Assembly: GCF_024171725.1 (NCBI RefSeq)
Contig: NZ_JAMTCG010000007.1
Location: 186,001 to 250,000 of the forward strand
Source of the DNA: Williamsia serinedens
Lineage (GTDB): Bacteria; Actinomycetota; Actinomycetes; Mycobacteriales; Mycobacteriaceae
DNA length: 64,000 nt
Reading direction: 5' to 3'
Positions 56,706 through 64,000 of this stretch are shown in pieces. The position numbers and the translations under genes were made by a program. The notes beneath the pieces are model-generated. The model had not been told where the DNA came from. It saw nothing but the letters and a program-made list of their open reading frames with translations, and did not search any database. Positions within the stretch are counted from its first letter, which is position 1; every line of letters starts with the position of its first letter.

Positions 56706-58178
56706 TCAGGCGACGGGGGCGACCTGGCGTCGCAACGATGGTTTGTCGATCTTGCCGACGGGGTTCTTGGGGATGTCGTCCACGACCGTGATCGTCACCG
56801 GGCGCTTGTATCGGGCGAGGTGCTCGGCGATGTGTGCGTCGATCGCGTCCTCGGTGAGCGACGCGTCGCGGTTGAGCGAGACGAACAGGACCGGTTCCTC
56901 GCCGCGCGTCGGATGCGGACGGCCGACCACCGCGGCCTCGCGAACACCGTCGAGCAGGTACACGACGGACTCGATCTCGCGGGGATAGATGTTCTCGCCG
57001 TTGCGGATGATCATGTCCTTCGAGCGGTCGACGAGGGTGAGATACCCCTCGTCGTCGAGGAACCCGACGTCACCGGTGTGCAACCATCCGTCGACGAGGG
57101 TCTTGGCGGTCTCCTCGGGGCGTCCGAGGTAGCCGCGCATGACGTTCGGTCCCTGGATGAGCACCTCGCCGGGCCGTCCGTCGGTGATCGTCTCCCCGTC
57201 GGCGTCGACGATGCGGACCGTCTGACCGGGCATGGCACGTCCGACGGTGCCCGGCTTGCGCGGACCGTCGACGGGGTTCAGCGTCGACGCGCACGTCCCC
57301 TCCGACAGCCCGTAGCCCTCGATCACCGGGACGCCATAGCGGCTCTCGAAGCGCCGCAACACCTCCGCGCTCGCCGGCGCGGCGCCACAGATGACGTACC
57401 GCAGCGACGAGGTGTCCGGGGTGACCGTCTCCGGCAGGTCGACGAGCATCGCGTAGATCGCGGGCACAGCCGAGAAGAAGGTGGGCCGCGCCGCCTCGAC
57501 ACGGTCGAACAGAGTCCGCGGGTCGAAACGCCCGGCGATCGTGGTCCGGCCCCCTGCCGCGAGCGCGGACATCACACCGGCGACGATGCCGTTCACGTGG
57601 AACAGCGGCAGGATCAGCAGGCTGTGGGCGGTGGAGTCCATCGACATCTCGGCGATGCTGGACGAGACCATCGCGCTCAGATTCGCGTGATCGAGCATCA
57701 CGCCCTTGGGTTTCCCCGTGGTCCCACTGGTGTAGATGAGCAATGCGAGGTCGTCGGGTTCGGCCAGGACGTCGGAACCCACCGGGGGATCGCCGGCGTC
57801 GGCAGCGGCATGCAGGTCGGTCACGACCCGGAAGCCCTCCGGTATCGCGGCCGTCAGCTCCGGGATGGTGACGACCACCCGCGCTGCGCAGTCGCCCAGC
57901 TGGTAGGCGATCTCGTGTCTGCCCAGGGCGGGGTTCACCGGCGTGGCCGCGGCCCCCAGTCGCCACGCCGCGAACAACGCCACCACCAGATCCGCGGTGT
58001 TCGGCACCACGACCGCCACCACGGTCCCCCGCGTGAGACCGGCGGCGGCCAACACGCGTGCAGCCCGGACCACGGCCGCGTCGAACGTGGCCGCGGTGTA
58101 GACGGTCGTGTCGTCGGCGACGATCGCCGCATCGGGGTCCTGCATGGCGCGGCGGCCGGGGATGTCGGGCAGGTGCAT
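56706..58178 (-). CDS. Acyl-CoA ligase (AMP-binding, FadD13-like length)
   Basis: 490 residues: P-loop-like YTSGTTGKPKGVMLDH, FHVNGIVAGVM, GYGLSEGTC, HTGDVGFLDDEGYLTLVDR, KDMIIRNGENIYP and C-terminal catalytic Lys in NPVGKIDKPSLR. It adenylates a carboxylic acid and loads it on CoA. It is short for a long-chain ligase, similar in length to FadD13 and aromatic-acid ligases, so chain-length preference is open. GGAG lies 5 nt before ATG 58178. First gene of the operon with DUF3556 (38-nt gap); divergent from the PucR-type regulator. Confidence 0.92.
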   Translation of the reverse strand: MHLPDIPGRRAMQDPDAAIVADDTTVYTAATFDAAVVRAARVLAAAGLTRGTVVAVVVPNTADLVVALFAAWRLGAAATPVNPALGRHEIAYQLGDCAARVVVTIPELTAAIPEGFRVVTDLHAAADAGDPPVGSDVLAEPDDLALLIYTSGTTGKPKGVMLDHANLSAMVSSSIAEMSMDSTAHSLLILPLFHVNGIVAGVMSALAAGGRTTIAGRFDPRTLFDRVEAARPTFFSAVPAIYAMLVDLPETVTPDTSSLRYVICGAAPASAEVLRRFESRYGVPVIEGYGLSEGTCASTLNPVDGPRKPGTVGRAMPGQTVRIVDADGETITDGRPGEVLIQGPNVMRGYLGRPEETAKTLVDGWLHTGDVGFLDDEGYLTLVDRSKDMIIRNGENIYPREIESVVYLLDGVREAAVVGRPHPTRGEEPVLFVSLNRDASLTEDAIDAHIAEHLARYKRPVTITVVDDIPKNPVGKIDKPSLRRQVAPVA

Positions 58179-58276
58179 CGGTTCTCCGGATCATGTGACG
58201 ACGGTGGGCGCACCCACGGTACGAAGCGCCGTGTGACGCAGGCCATATCCCGGGACGACACAGTTTCGATCGGTAT

Positions 58277-58293
58277 TTGTCCCCGCAAGACAA
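58277..58293. promoter_or_regulatory. Inverted repeat TTGTC-N7-GACAA in the ligase/PucR divergent region
   Basis: A perfect 5-bp inverted repeat in the 229-bp gap between the ligase operon and the PucR-type gene, about 100 bp from the ligase start. It is a candidate site for the adjacent regulator. A TACCGT box (58395-58400) ends 7 nt before the regulator GTG. Confidence 0.4.
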
Positions 58294-58407
58294 CTGCGCG
58301 ACATCGACCCCTGGCGCCCGTCGGTCCAGACCGGACGACGCGCACCGGTGTGAACTGCAGATCTCGATCAGCACCGCGGGCGATGATCAACCGCTACCGT
58401 CAGCGGC

Positions 58408-59679
58408 GTGACCGACGACGTTGTGCCCGCCGACGATCTCGACGGCGCGGCCGCGTTCGTCGTCGACCAGGTGCACGCCGATCTGGCCCGCGACATCACC
58501 GGCGAGGCACGACTGATCCGCGACGTCCTCGAACACGAGATCTCCGAGCTGCGGGGCGACCCGCAACTGCTCGAGCTCCTCGGGGCGAGCGTGGAGGGGA
58601 ACGTCACCACCTTCCTGCAGGTCGTCCACGACGGGGTGTCCACGGCGCAGCTGCAGGCGCCGACCGCCGCGATCGACTACGCCCGCCACCTGGCGAGGAC
58701 GGCCGCGCCGGTCACCGCCCTGGTGCGCGCCTATCGCCTCGGCTACAACACGTTCATGGACCGCGTCTACGGGCGGATGGCCCTCCTCGACGTCGATCCC
58801 GCCCTTCGACTGCCCGTGTTCCACCGGATCCACCAGGTCGGATCGTCGTACATCGACTGGGTGTCCGAGACCGTGGTCCGCGAGTACCAGGAGGAGCGCG
58901 AGCGCTGGCTGTCGCACCGCGACGCTCAACGCGCACACCACATCCGGCAGATCCTGACCGGCCCTGACGACATCGACCCGACGACCGCGTCGGCGACACT
59001 CGACTACGGCCTCGACCGAACCCACCGCGCGGTCATCGCCTGGATCACCGACACCGCGGTCCGCGAGGCGCACAACCTGACCCGGGAGGTCCGTTCCCAC
59101 GCGGAGCGCAGCGGAGCAACGGCGGCCGCGCTGGTCGTCCCCGTCGACGACCGCACCGTCTGGGCCTGGTTCCCGGTCGCAGGCGACCATCGCGGTCCGC
59201 ACGACGGCGCCGGTCCGGTGCCCGGCCCACCGGCGACCCCGGGCATCCGCCTGGCGCTGGGCGCGGCGCACGCGGGTCTGGCCGGGTTCCGCCGGTCGCA
59301 TCGGGAGGCGACCGAGGCGCGTCGGATCGCGTCGCTCGCCGGCGGGGACGGTGCGGGGACAGTCGACTACACCGCGCCCGGGGTGGCGATCGCCGCACAG
59401 CTCACGCGCGAACCGACCGCCGTCGACGACTGGGTGGCCCGCGTCCTGGGCGACCTCGCCCGACCCAGCGAGCAGGCAGAGCGACTCCGTGTCACCCTGC
59501 GAGAGTTCCTGCGGCGCAACGGTAGTCACAAGGCGACAGCAGCCGCGCTGCACCTGCATCCGAACACCATCAAGTACCGCGTCGCGGCGGCGGAGCGTGC
59601 ACTGGGCGCACCACTGCCGTCCCACCGCCTCGACGTCGAGGTGGCGCTCCTCGTGACGCAGTGGAGACGGCCGGGCTGA
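58408..59679 (+). CDS. PucR/CdaR-family transcriptional regulator
   Basis: 423 residues. N-terminal helical sensor (about 1-160, with YARHLARTAAPVTALVRAYRLGYNTFM), a central GGDEF-like PucR middle region (about 190-310) and the C-terminal PucR HTH: REFLRRNGSHKATAAALHLHPNTIKYRVAAAERALG. Such regulators usually activate adjacent catabolic operons on binding a metabolite. It diverges from the ligase-DUF3556-desaturase operon, its likely target. GTG 58408 appears leaderless. Confidence 0.9.
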   Translation: MTDDVVPADDLDGAAAFVVDQVHADLARDITGEARLIRDVLEHEISELRGDPQLLELLGASVEGNVTTFLQVVHDGVSTAQLQAPTAAIDYARHLARTAAPVTALVRAYRLGYNTFMDRVYGRMALLDVDPALRLPVFHRIHQVGSSYIDWVSETVVREYQEERERWLSHRDAQRAHHIRQILTGPDDIDPTTASATLDYGLDRTHRAVIAWITDTAVREAHNLTREVRSHAERSGATAAALVVPVDDRTVWAWFPVAGDHRGPHDGAGPVPGPPATPGIRLALGAAHAGLAGFRRSHREATEARRIASLAGGDGAGTVDYTAPGVAIAAQLTREPTAVDDWVARVLGDLARPSEQAERLRVTLREFLRRNGSHKATAAALHLHPNTIKYRVAAAERALGAPLPSHRLDVEVALLVTQWRRPG

Positions 59680-59686
59680 CCGCCTG

Positions 59687-60229
59687 TCAGCTGTCGCCGA
59701 CCATCGCGGCGAGGGTGCTCGCCATCTCACGGACAGCAGCGTCCGGCGGCCGATGGGTGACGATGCCCTCGATGACGAAGGTCATCATGCGACACAGCGC
59801 GTCGACGCGATCGGCGTCCATCGTCGACGGCAGCGCCGCCCGCGTCACCGTCTCGGCCAACCCGTGGAAGTTGTCGTGCCATTCGTCGACGGCCGGCGAG
59901 GACAGACGCCGCGTGTGGACGGCGTCGACGAGGGATCCCAGCTCCGTCAACCGGGTGGCCGCCAGCAGGAAGAGGTGCTCGATGGACGAGTCGTCCAGCG
60001 ATCCGATCTCGGCCAGTGCCGATTCCAGCAGCTCGTCGAGAACCGCGACCAGCAGCTCGTCCTTGTCGGTGAAGTACCAGTAGACCGTCGTGGAGGTCAC
60101 GTCGGCCCGTCGCGCGATCCGCGCCACGGACACGTCCGCGTACCCCTCTGCGATGAACAGTTCCCGGGCTGCGGCGACGATCTCACCACGCTTCTCGTCC
60201 CGGTCGCGGGCGCGGCGGTTCCGTGGCAT
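59687..60229 (-). CDS. TetR-family transcriptional regulator
   Basis: 180 residues: KRGEIVAAARELFIAEGYADVSVARIARRADVTSTTVYWYFTDKDELL is a TetR HTH of the class with TTVYWYF. ATG 60229 has a TACGAT box ending 6 nt upstream (leaderless). It diverges from an alpha/beta hydrolase gene, and the 73-bp gap contains a perfect 8-bp inverted repeat, so it likely represses both genes. Convergent with the PucR-type gene, 7 nt between stops. Confidence 0.9.
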   Translation of the reverse strand: MPRNRRARDRDEKRGEIVAAARELFIAEGYADVSVARIARRADVTSTTVYWYFTDKDELLVAVLDELLESALAEIGSLDDSSIEHLFLLAATRLTELGSLVDAVHTRRLSSPAVDEWHDNFHGLAETVTRAALPSTMDADRVDALCRMMTFVIEGIVTHRPPDAAVREMASTLAAMVGDS

Positions 60230-60243
60230 GTCCCGATCGTATC

Positions 60244-60279
60244 TTGACCGCTTGACAAGAAGTGGGCTAGTTTCTTGTC
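60244..60279 (+). promoter_or_regulatory. Promoter and operator between TetR and hydrolase genes
   Basis: GACAAGAA (60254-60261) and TTCTTGTC (60272-60279) form a perfect 8-bp inverted repeat with N10 between. It straddles the hydrolase promoter: -35 TTGACC (60244-60249), -10 TAGTTT (60268-60273). TTGT-N7-TCAA (60275-60289) next to it differs by one base from the TTGA-N7-TCAA core of the other operators. Confidence 0.65.
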
Positions 60280-60302
60280 GAGCATTCAAGAGAGAGGCTG
60301 CC

Positions 60303-61223
60303 GTGAGCGGAGAAGTGACCGTCGACACGCGTGACTTCCTGTCGTCGGGGGTTCGGTGCACCGCCGACGTGCACATCCCGGCCGTCGGGGACGGAGGCGG
60401 CCGGGTCCCCGTGATCGTCATGGCGCACGGGTTCGGGTCCCCGCGGACACTCAGCCTCCCGAGGTACGCCCGCGAGTTCGCCGCTGCCGGCTACGCGGTC
60501 GTGCTGTTCGACTACCGGTACTTCGGCGACAGCGACGGCGAACCGCGACAGCTCCTGGACATCCCCTCCCAACTCGCCGACTGGCGGGCAGCGATCTCCT
60601 TTGCCCGGTCCCTGCCCGAGGCCGACCCCGACCGGGTCGTCGGCTGGGGCACCTCGTTCGCCGGCGGGCACGTCCTCACCCTCGCCGCCGAGGGTCAGCC
60701 GTTCGCCGCGGTGGTCGCCCAGGTGCCTCATCTGAGCGGACCGGCCGCCGTGCGGGCGACCGGTCTGCGCTCCGCGCTCCGGCTCGCACCTGCCACCGTC
60801 GTCGACGTCGTCCGAGCCCTGCGCGGTGCGCCCCCGCGCTATGTGCACTCGATCGGCGCGCCGGGCACCACAGCGGTGATGACCGCGCCCGGTGCGGAGC
60901 AGGCGTTCGAGGAGATGGCCCGCCAGTCCGGTTTCGTCCGTGGCACCGTCCCCGAGACGGTCGCGGCCCGGATCCTCCTGCACATCGGCCGTTACTCACC
61001 CATCAGGACCGTTGCCCGCATCGCGTGCCCGGTGCTGATCCAGGTCGCCGACGGCGACGACATCGCGCCGGCCGCGGCCGCCCGTGCCGCGGCCGCGAAG
61101 ATTCCTCGCTCGACGGTGCGCGAGTACACCGGAGGGCACTTCGACCCCTACAACGATCCCCTGTTCCCGCAGGTGATCCGCGACGTCCTCGATTTCCTGT
61201 CCGCGACCGTCCGGGCCACCTGA
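60303..61223 (+). CDS. Alpha/beta hydrolase, dienelactone hydrolase/xaa-Pro type
   Basis: 306 residues: IVMAHGFGSPRTLSL (oxyanion), LFDYRYFGDSDGEPRQ, nucleophile Ser118 in WGTSFAGGHVL, Asp in QVADGDDIAP and His in YTGGHFDPYND. The family includes acetyl-xylan-type esterases and dienelactone-like hydrolases; the substrate is unknown. GTG 60303 is preceded by AGAGAGG. Under the TetR operator at 60254-60279. It is the last gene of the accessory block; the conserved backbone resumes 16 nt later, on the other strand. Confidence 0.87.
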   Translation: MSGEVTVDTRDFLSSGVRCTADVHIPAVGDGGGRVPVIVMAHGFGSPRTLSLPRYAREFAAAGYAVVLFDYRYFGDSDGEPRQLLDIPSQLADWRAAISFARSLPEADPDRVVGWGTSFAGGHVLTLAAEGQPFAAVVAQVPHLSGPAAVRATGLRSALRLAPATVVDVVRALRGAPPRYVHSIGAPGTTAVMTAPGAEQAFEEMARQSGFVRGTVPETVAARILLHIGRYSPIRTVARIACPVLIQVADGDDIAPAAAARAAAAKIPRSTVREYTGGHFDPYNDPLFPQVIRDVLDFLSATVRAT

Positions 61224-61239
61224 GAGGTCATGGAGACCG

Positions 61240-62379
61240 TCAGGACAGGTGGTTCGTGTCGTTGACCAGCCGCACCGAAGTCCCGCCGTCGGCGTAGAAC
61301 TCGGCCATCGACAGGGACGCAAGGTCCAGGTGCAGCTTGAAGAGGATCGACGGGCCGACGTCGAGGGCATGGCGCAGAACGGTTTTGATCGGCGTGACAT
61401 GGCTGACCACCACGACGTTGCCGGGACCGTACTGCGAGACGACCTCCCGGGTCGCCTCGCGCACACGCTCGGTGACGGCCTCGAAGCTCTCGCCGCCGGG
61501 CGGGGCGACGGTGACGTCGGACATCCACGCGCGGTGCAGGTCCGGGTCCCGCTGCGACGCCTCGGTGAAGGTCAGGCCCTCCCACTCACCGAAGTCGGTC
61601 TCGGTGAAGCCCTCCACCTCGTGCACCGGCAGTCCGACACGGCGGGCGATCGCGTCGGCCGTCGCCCGCGCACGGGACAGCGGGCTCGACACGATGGCGG
61701 CGATACCGCCCTTCGACGCGATGCGGTGGGCGACCCGATCGGCCTGCTGCACACCGAGTGCGGTGAGCTCGGGGTTCCCGCGGCCGCTGTAGCGACGGTC
61801 CACCGACAGTGCGGTCTGGCCGTGACGCACCAGCAGGAGGCGTGTCGGCGTGCCGGTGGCCCCGGTCCACCCGGGTCCCGTCCCTGCGGGCTTCGCTGTG
61901 GTCGTCGCGGGAGCAGCTGAGTCGCTTGCCTTCTCGATCGGCGCCGACCGCTCGGGCGTGGTCGCCACCTGCCCCTCGGTCTGGGCGTCCATGGCCTCGT
62001 TGGCGAGCCGGTCCGCGTGGGAGTTCTTCGCCCGGGGGATCCAGGCGAAGTCGACGCGCGAGAACTCGACGACGAGATCCCGGGCCTGCTCGGCGAGCGG
62101 GATCATGTCCGGGTGCTTGACCTTCCACCGACCCGACATCTGTTCGACGACGAGCTTGGAGTCCATCCGCACCCAGACCTCGTCGGCGTCGAGGTCCCTC
62201 GCGGCACCCAATCCGGCGATGAGGCCGCGATATTCGGCGACGTTGTTGGTGGCCCGGCCGATGTACTCCTTGCGCTCGGCGAGCACCGACTCGTGGTCGG
62301 CGTCCCACACCACCGCGCCGTACCCGGCGACGCCGGGGTTGCCCCGCGATCCCCCGTCGGCCTCGACGATGACCCGCAC
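61240..62379 (-). CDS. Bifunctional RNase HI and alpha-ribazole/acid phosphatase
   Basis: 379 residues. N-terminal RNase HI domain: EADGGSRGNPG, ATNNVAEYRGLI, VRMDSKLVVEQM and SHADRLANEAM supply the acidic active site. A linker of about 45 residues (160-205) leads to a histidine phosphatase domain: LLLVRHGQTALS, SGRGNPELTALG, ETDFGEWEGL and VSHVTPIKTVL. The mycobacterial homologue (Rv2228c) has both activities and is related to CobC. GTG 62379 is 2 nt after the zinc-ribbon gene stop, so they are cotranscribed. Confidence 0.94.
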   Translation of the reverse strand: MRVIVEADGGSRGNPGVAGYGAVVWDADHESVLAERKEYIGRATNNVAEYRGLIAGLGAARDLDADEVWVRMDSKLVVEQMSGRWKVKHPDMIPLAEQARDLVVEFSRVDFAWIPRAKNSHADRLANEAMDAQTEGQVATTPERSAPIEKASDSAAPATTTAKPAGTGPGWTGATGTPTRLLLVRHGQTALSVDRRYSGRGNPELTALGVQQADRVAHRIASKGGIAAIVSSPLSRARATADAIARRVGLPVHEVEGFTETDFGEWEGLTFTEASQRDPDLHRAWMSDVTVAPPGGESFEAVTERVREATREVVSQYGPGNVVVVSHVTPIKTVLRHALDVGPSILFKLHLDLASLSMAEFYADGGTSVRLVNDTNHLS

Positions 62380-62381
62380 GC

Positions 62382-63119
62382 TCAGACCCCGGACTCGTGC
62401 GTGCGGACGATCACCGCACCGCACTCCTCGCATCGGAGGACCTCGTCGGCATCGGCCTTGCCGTAGCGGGCGAGGGTGCCACGGTCGATCTCCATGCGGC
62501 ACGCGCCGCACCGCGCCTGCCGCAGCAGGCCGGCGCCCACCCGCCCGCGCGCCACCTGCTGGTCGTAGATCGCGAGCAGCGCGGGATCGACACGCGCGCG
62601 GATCTCGTCGCGGTGCCGCGCCGCCGACGCCGCCTGGACGTCGATGTCGCCGACGGCGGCGTCGGCCTTCTCCCGTGCCTGCGCCAGCTCGACCTCGGTG
62701 TGCGTGACGAGCGCTCCGCAGCGCAGCTCCTCGGCGGCGGTGGCCTCCTGGCGTTCCATCACCTCGAGCAGCTCCTCCTCGAGGATGCCCCGGCGACGGG
62801 ACAGCCCGGCCAACTCGTGCCCGATCTCGACGAGCGCCTTGCCCTGCAGGGTCCCACCGTCACGCAGCGCGGTGTCCTTCTGCTCGCGGGTGGTCAGCAC
62901 GGCGATCTCGTTCTCCAGCCGGCGCACCTCCCGCTCCTGGTCCTCGGCCGCGATCTGTGCGGCGACGGCCGCGTCGCGATGGACGCGGAGTGACTCGACC
63001 AACTGGTCGACGGCGGCGACCTCCGGTGCGGTGGTACGACGGTGCGCGGCGCGGGCCACCTCGGCGTCGGCGTCGGCCAACTCCAGGAGCAGGCGCTGGG
63101 CGGCGGGATCAGCCCTCAT
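62382..63119 (-). CDS. Zinc-ribbon coiled-coil protein (Rv2229c type)
   Basis: 245 residues. A long antiparallel coiled coil (about 1-180, with DQEREVRRLENEIAVLTTREQ) ends in a C4 zinc ribbon: CGACRMEIDRG and LRCEECGAVIVR. The family is conserved beside nif3 and rnhA-cobC in this order and often beside nif3 elsewhere; its role is not established. Lies 49 nt after the nif3-type gene and 2 nt before the RNase H gene. Confidence 0.92.
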   Translation of the reverse strand: MRADPAAQRLLLELADADAEVARAAHRRTTAPEVAAVDQLVESLRVHRDAAVAAQIAAEDQEREVRRLENEIAVLTTREQKDTALRDGGTLQGKALVEIGHELAGLSRRRGILEEELLEVMERQEATAAEELRCGALVTHTEVELAQAREKADAAVGDIDVQAASAARHRDEIRARVDPALLAIYDQQVARGRVGAGLLRQARCGACRMEIDRGTLARYGKADADEVLRCEECGAVIVRTHESGV

Positions 63120-63168
63120 CGACAGCTGGGGTCCTCTCGGGGTTCGGCGTCACGGCAGACTCGCGACC

Positions 63169-64000
63169 CTACTCGCCGGACCCGCCGTCACCGGCGGCGT
63201 GCACGGTGAACGGGTCGGTCGGGGCCTCGAAGACGTCCACGACGAGCGAGGGGTCCCAGGCCGAGACGACGCCGGCGACCTGTGCGCACCACGGGAACTC
63301 GGTGGCCCAGTGACCCGCGTCGACGAGTGCGGGCCCTCCGGTGCGCAGGTGTTCGTCGGCGGGGTGGTGGCGCAGGTCCGCGGTGACGAACACGTGGGCG
63401 CCCGAGGCGGTGGCCGCGTCGAGGAGCGAATCCCCCGCCCCGCCGCACACGGCGACGGTCGCGACCTCGGCGTCCGGATCCCCGGCCACACGCACGCCCC
63501 ACGGCGCGAGGTGCAGTGCCGATGCGACGTGATCGGCGAACGCCGACAGCGTCGTCGGTTCGGCGAGACGCCCCACCCGGCCCAACCCGCGGTCCTCGGC
63601 GAGCGCCGCCTGCACGAGCACGTCGAACGCCGGCTCCTCGTAGGGGTGCGCGTCGCGGAGAGCGGCGAGGACGGCGTCACGACGCGAACGCGGCGCGACC
63701 ATCTCGAGCCGGTCCTCGACGACCGTCTCGATCTCGCCCCGGGTGCCGATGTGCGGCGTGGCGGCGTCGCCGGGGAGGAACTGACCGCTGCCCGTCACCT
63801 GCCAGCGGCAGCGACTGTAGTCCCCGATCGCCCCGGCGCCCGCGCGGAACATCGCGTCGGCCACGGCGTCGGTGTCCCCGACGGGGACGAACACCACCCA
63901 CTTGTCGAGGGCGGGTGCGGTGGTCGGCTGCAGCGGACGGGTGTCGAGCACGCCCAGCGCGTCGGCGAGCGCGTCGGAGACGCCGGGACGGGCGATGTCG
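63169..64000 (-). CDS. Nif3-like dinuclear metal centre hexameric protein (5' end outside window)
   Basis: 277 codons in frame to the window edge. It includes the inserted CutA-like domain of the YqfO type (KWVVFVPVGDTDAVADAM...GDYSRCRWQVTGSGQF) and the C-terminal Nif3 half with AVCGGAGDSLLDAA, TADLRHHPADEH and DAGHWATEFPW, whose His and Asp residues hold the two metals. The N-terminal Nif3 part is beyond 64000. The family is widely conserved; functions from GTP cyclohydrolase-like activity to metal binding have been proposed. First gene of the nif3-zinc ribbon-rnhA unit. Confidence 0.92.
   Translation of the reverse strand, partial: DIARPGVSDALADALGVLDTRPLQPTTAPALDKWVVFVPVGDTDAVADAMFRAGAGAIGDYSRCRWQVTGSGQFLPGDAATPHIGTRGEIETVVEDRLEMVAPRSRRDAVLAALRDAHPYEEPAFDVLVQAALAEDRGLGRVGRLAEPTTLSAFADHVASALHLAPWGVRVAGDPDAEVATVAVCGGAGDSLLDAATASGAHVFVTADLRHHPADEHLRTGGPALVDAGHWATEFPWCAQVAGVVSAWDPSLVVDVFEAPTDPFTVHAAGDGGSGE

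Overview
The window is high-GC chromosomal DNA from a mycolic-acid actinobacterium (order Mycobacteriales/Corynebacteriales; Gordonia, Williamsia or Rhodococcus type, genus not fixed). The evidence is gene order: from memory, qcrB, ctaF, ctaC, asnB, adoK, an IscA-type gene, glycerate kinase, cobT, cobS, ilvE, gcvT, pepA, sucB/dlaT, lipB, lipA, glnA1, glnE, glnA2, the Hip1/CaeA-type hydrolase, panB and a CYTH-CHAD gene, then rnhA-cobC, a zinc-ribbon gene and nif3, is the order of M. tuberculosis Rv2196 to Rv2230c. No transposase, phage gene, CRISPR array or tRNA was seen. Many genes have a -10 box 6-8 nt before the start codon, the mark of leaderless transcripts common in this order.

Region by region. 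1-2.7 kb: respiratory genes (end of qcrB, then ctaC-ctaF on the other strand), an AAC(2')-I type acetyltransferase and two facing arrays of 21-bp repeats. 2.9-11 kb: asnB, adoK, a Fe-S carrier, glycerate kinase and cobalamin genes including a CobU-CobT fusion. 11-20.5 kb: ilvE, gcvT, pepA, sucB/dlaT, then lipB-lipA; lipoate synthesis sits beside lipoyl-carrying SucB and the glycine-cleavage T protein. 20.6-30.6 kb: nitrogen block (glnA1, glnE, glnA2), a molybdopterin/flavin redox pair and two tandem membrane EEP-family proteins coupled to glnE. 30.7-36.3 kb: Hip1-like lipoprotein hydrolase, panB, a prolyl aminopeptidase-type hydrolase, CYTH-CHAD and rnpB (minus strand).

36.3-61.2 kb is an accessory block between rnpB and the conserved rnhA-cobC gene. 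It starts with a DUF1697 gene and an ArsB-type permease, then carries a catabolic-looking regulon: four TetR-family regulators, one PucR-type regulator, a P450, three classical SDRs and an NmrA-like protein, a PlsC-type acyltransferase, two alpha/beta hydrolases, a tightly coupled four-gene operon (FAH-family hydrolase, one-domain extradiol dioxygenase, FAD aromatic monooxygenase, AceE-like thiamine-diphosphate enzyme), and a three-gene operon (acyl-CoA ligase, DUF3556 membrane protein, phytoene-desaturase-like flavoprotein). Three promoters in the block share TTGA-N7-TCAA overlapping the -35 box, which ties the operons into one TetR-type regulon. The enzyme set reads as hydroxylation, extradiol ring opening, C-C cleavage and then a thiamine-diphosphate reaction on a 2-oxo acid. 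The substrate is unknown, and the AceE-like enzyme in a ring-cleavage operon without E2 or E3 is the most unusual part of the window.

61.2-64 kb returns to the conserved backbone: RNase HI/phosphatase fusion, zinc-ribbon coiled-coil protein and the C-terminal part of a Nif3-family protein.
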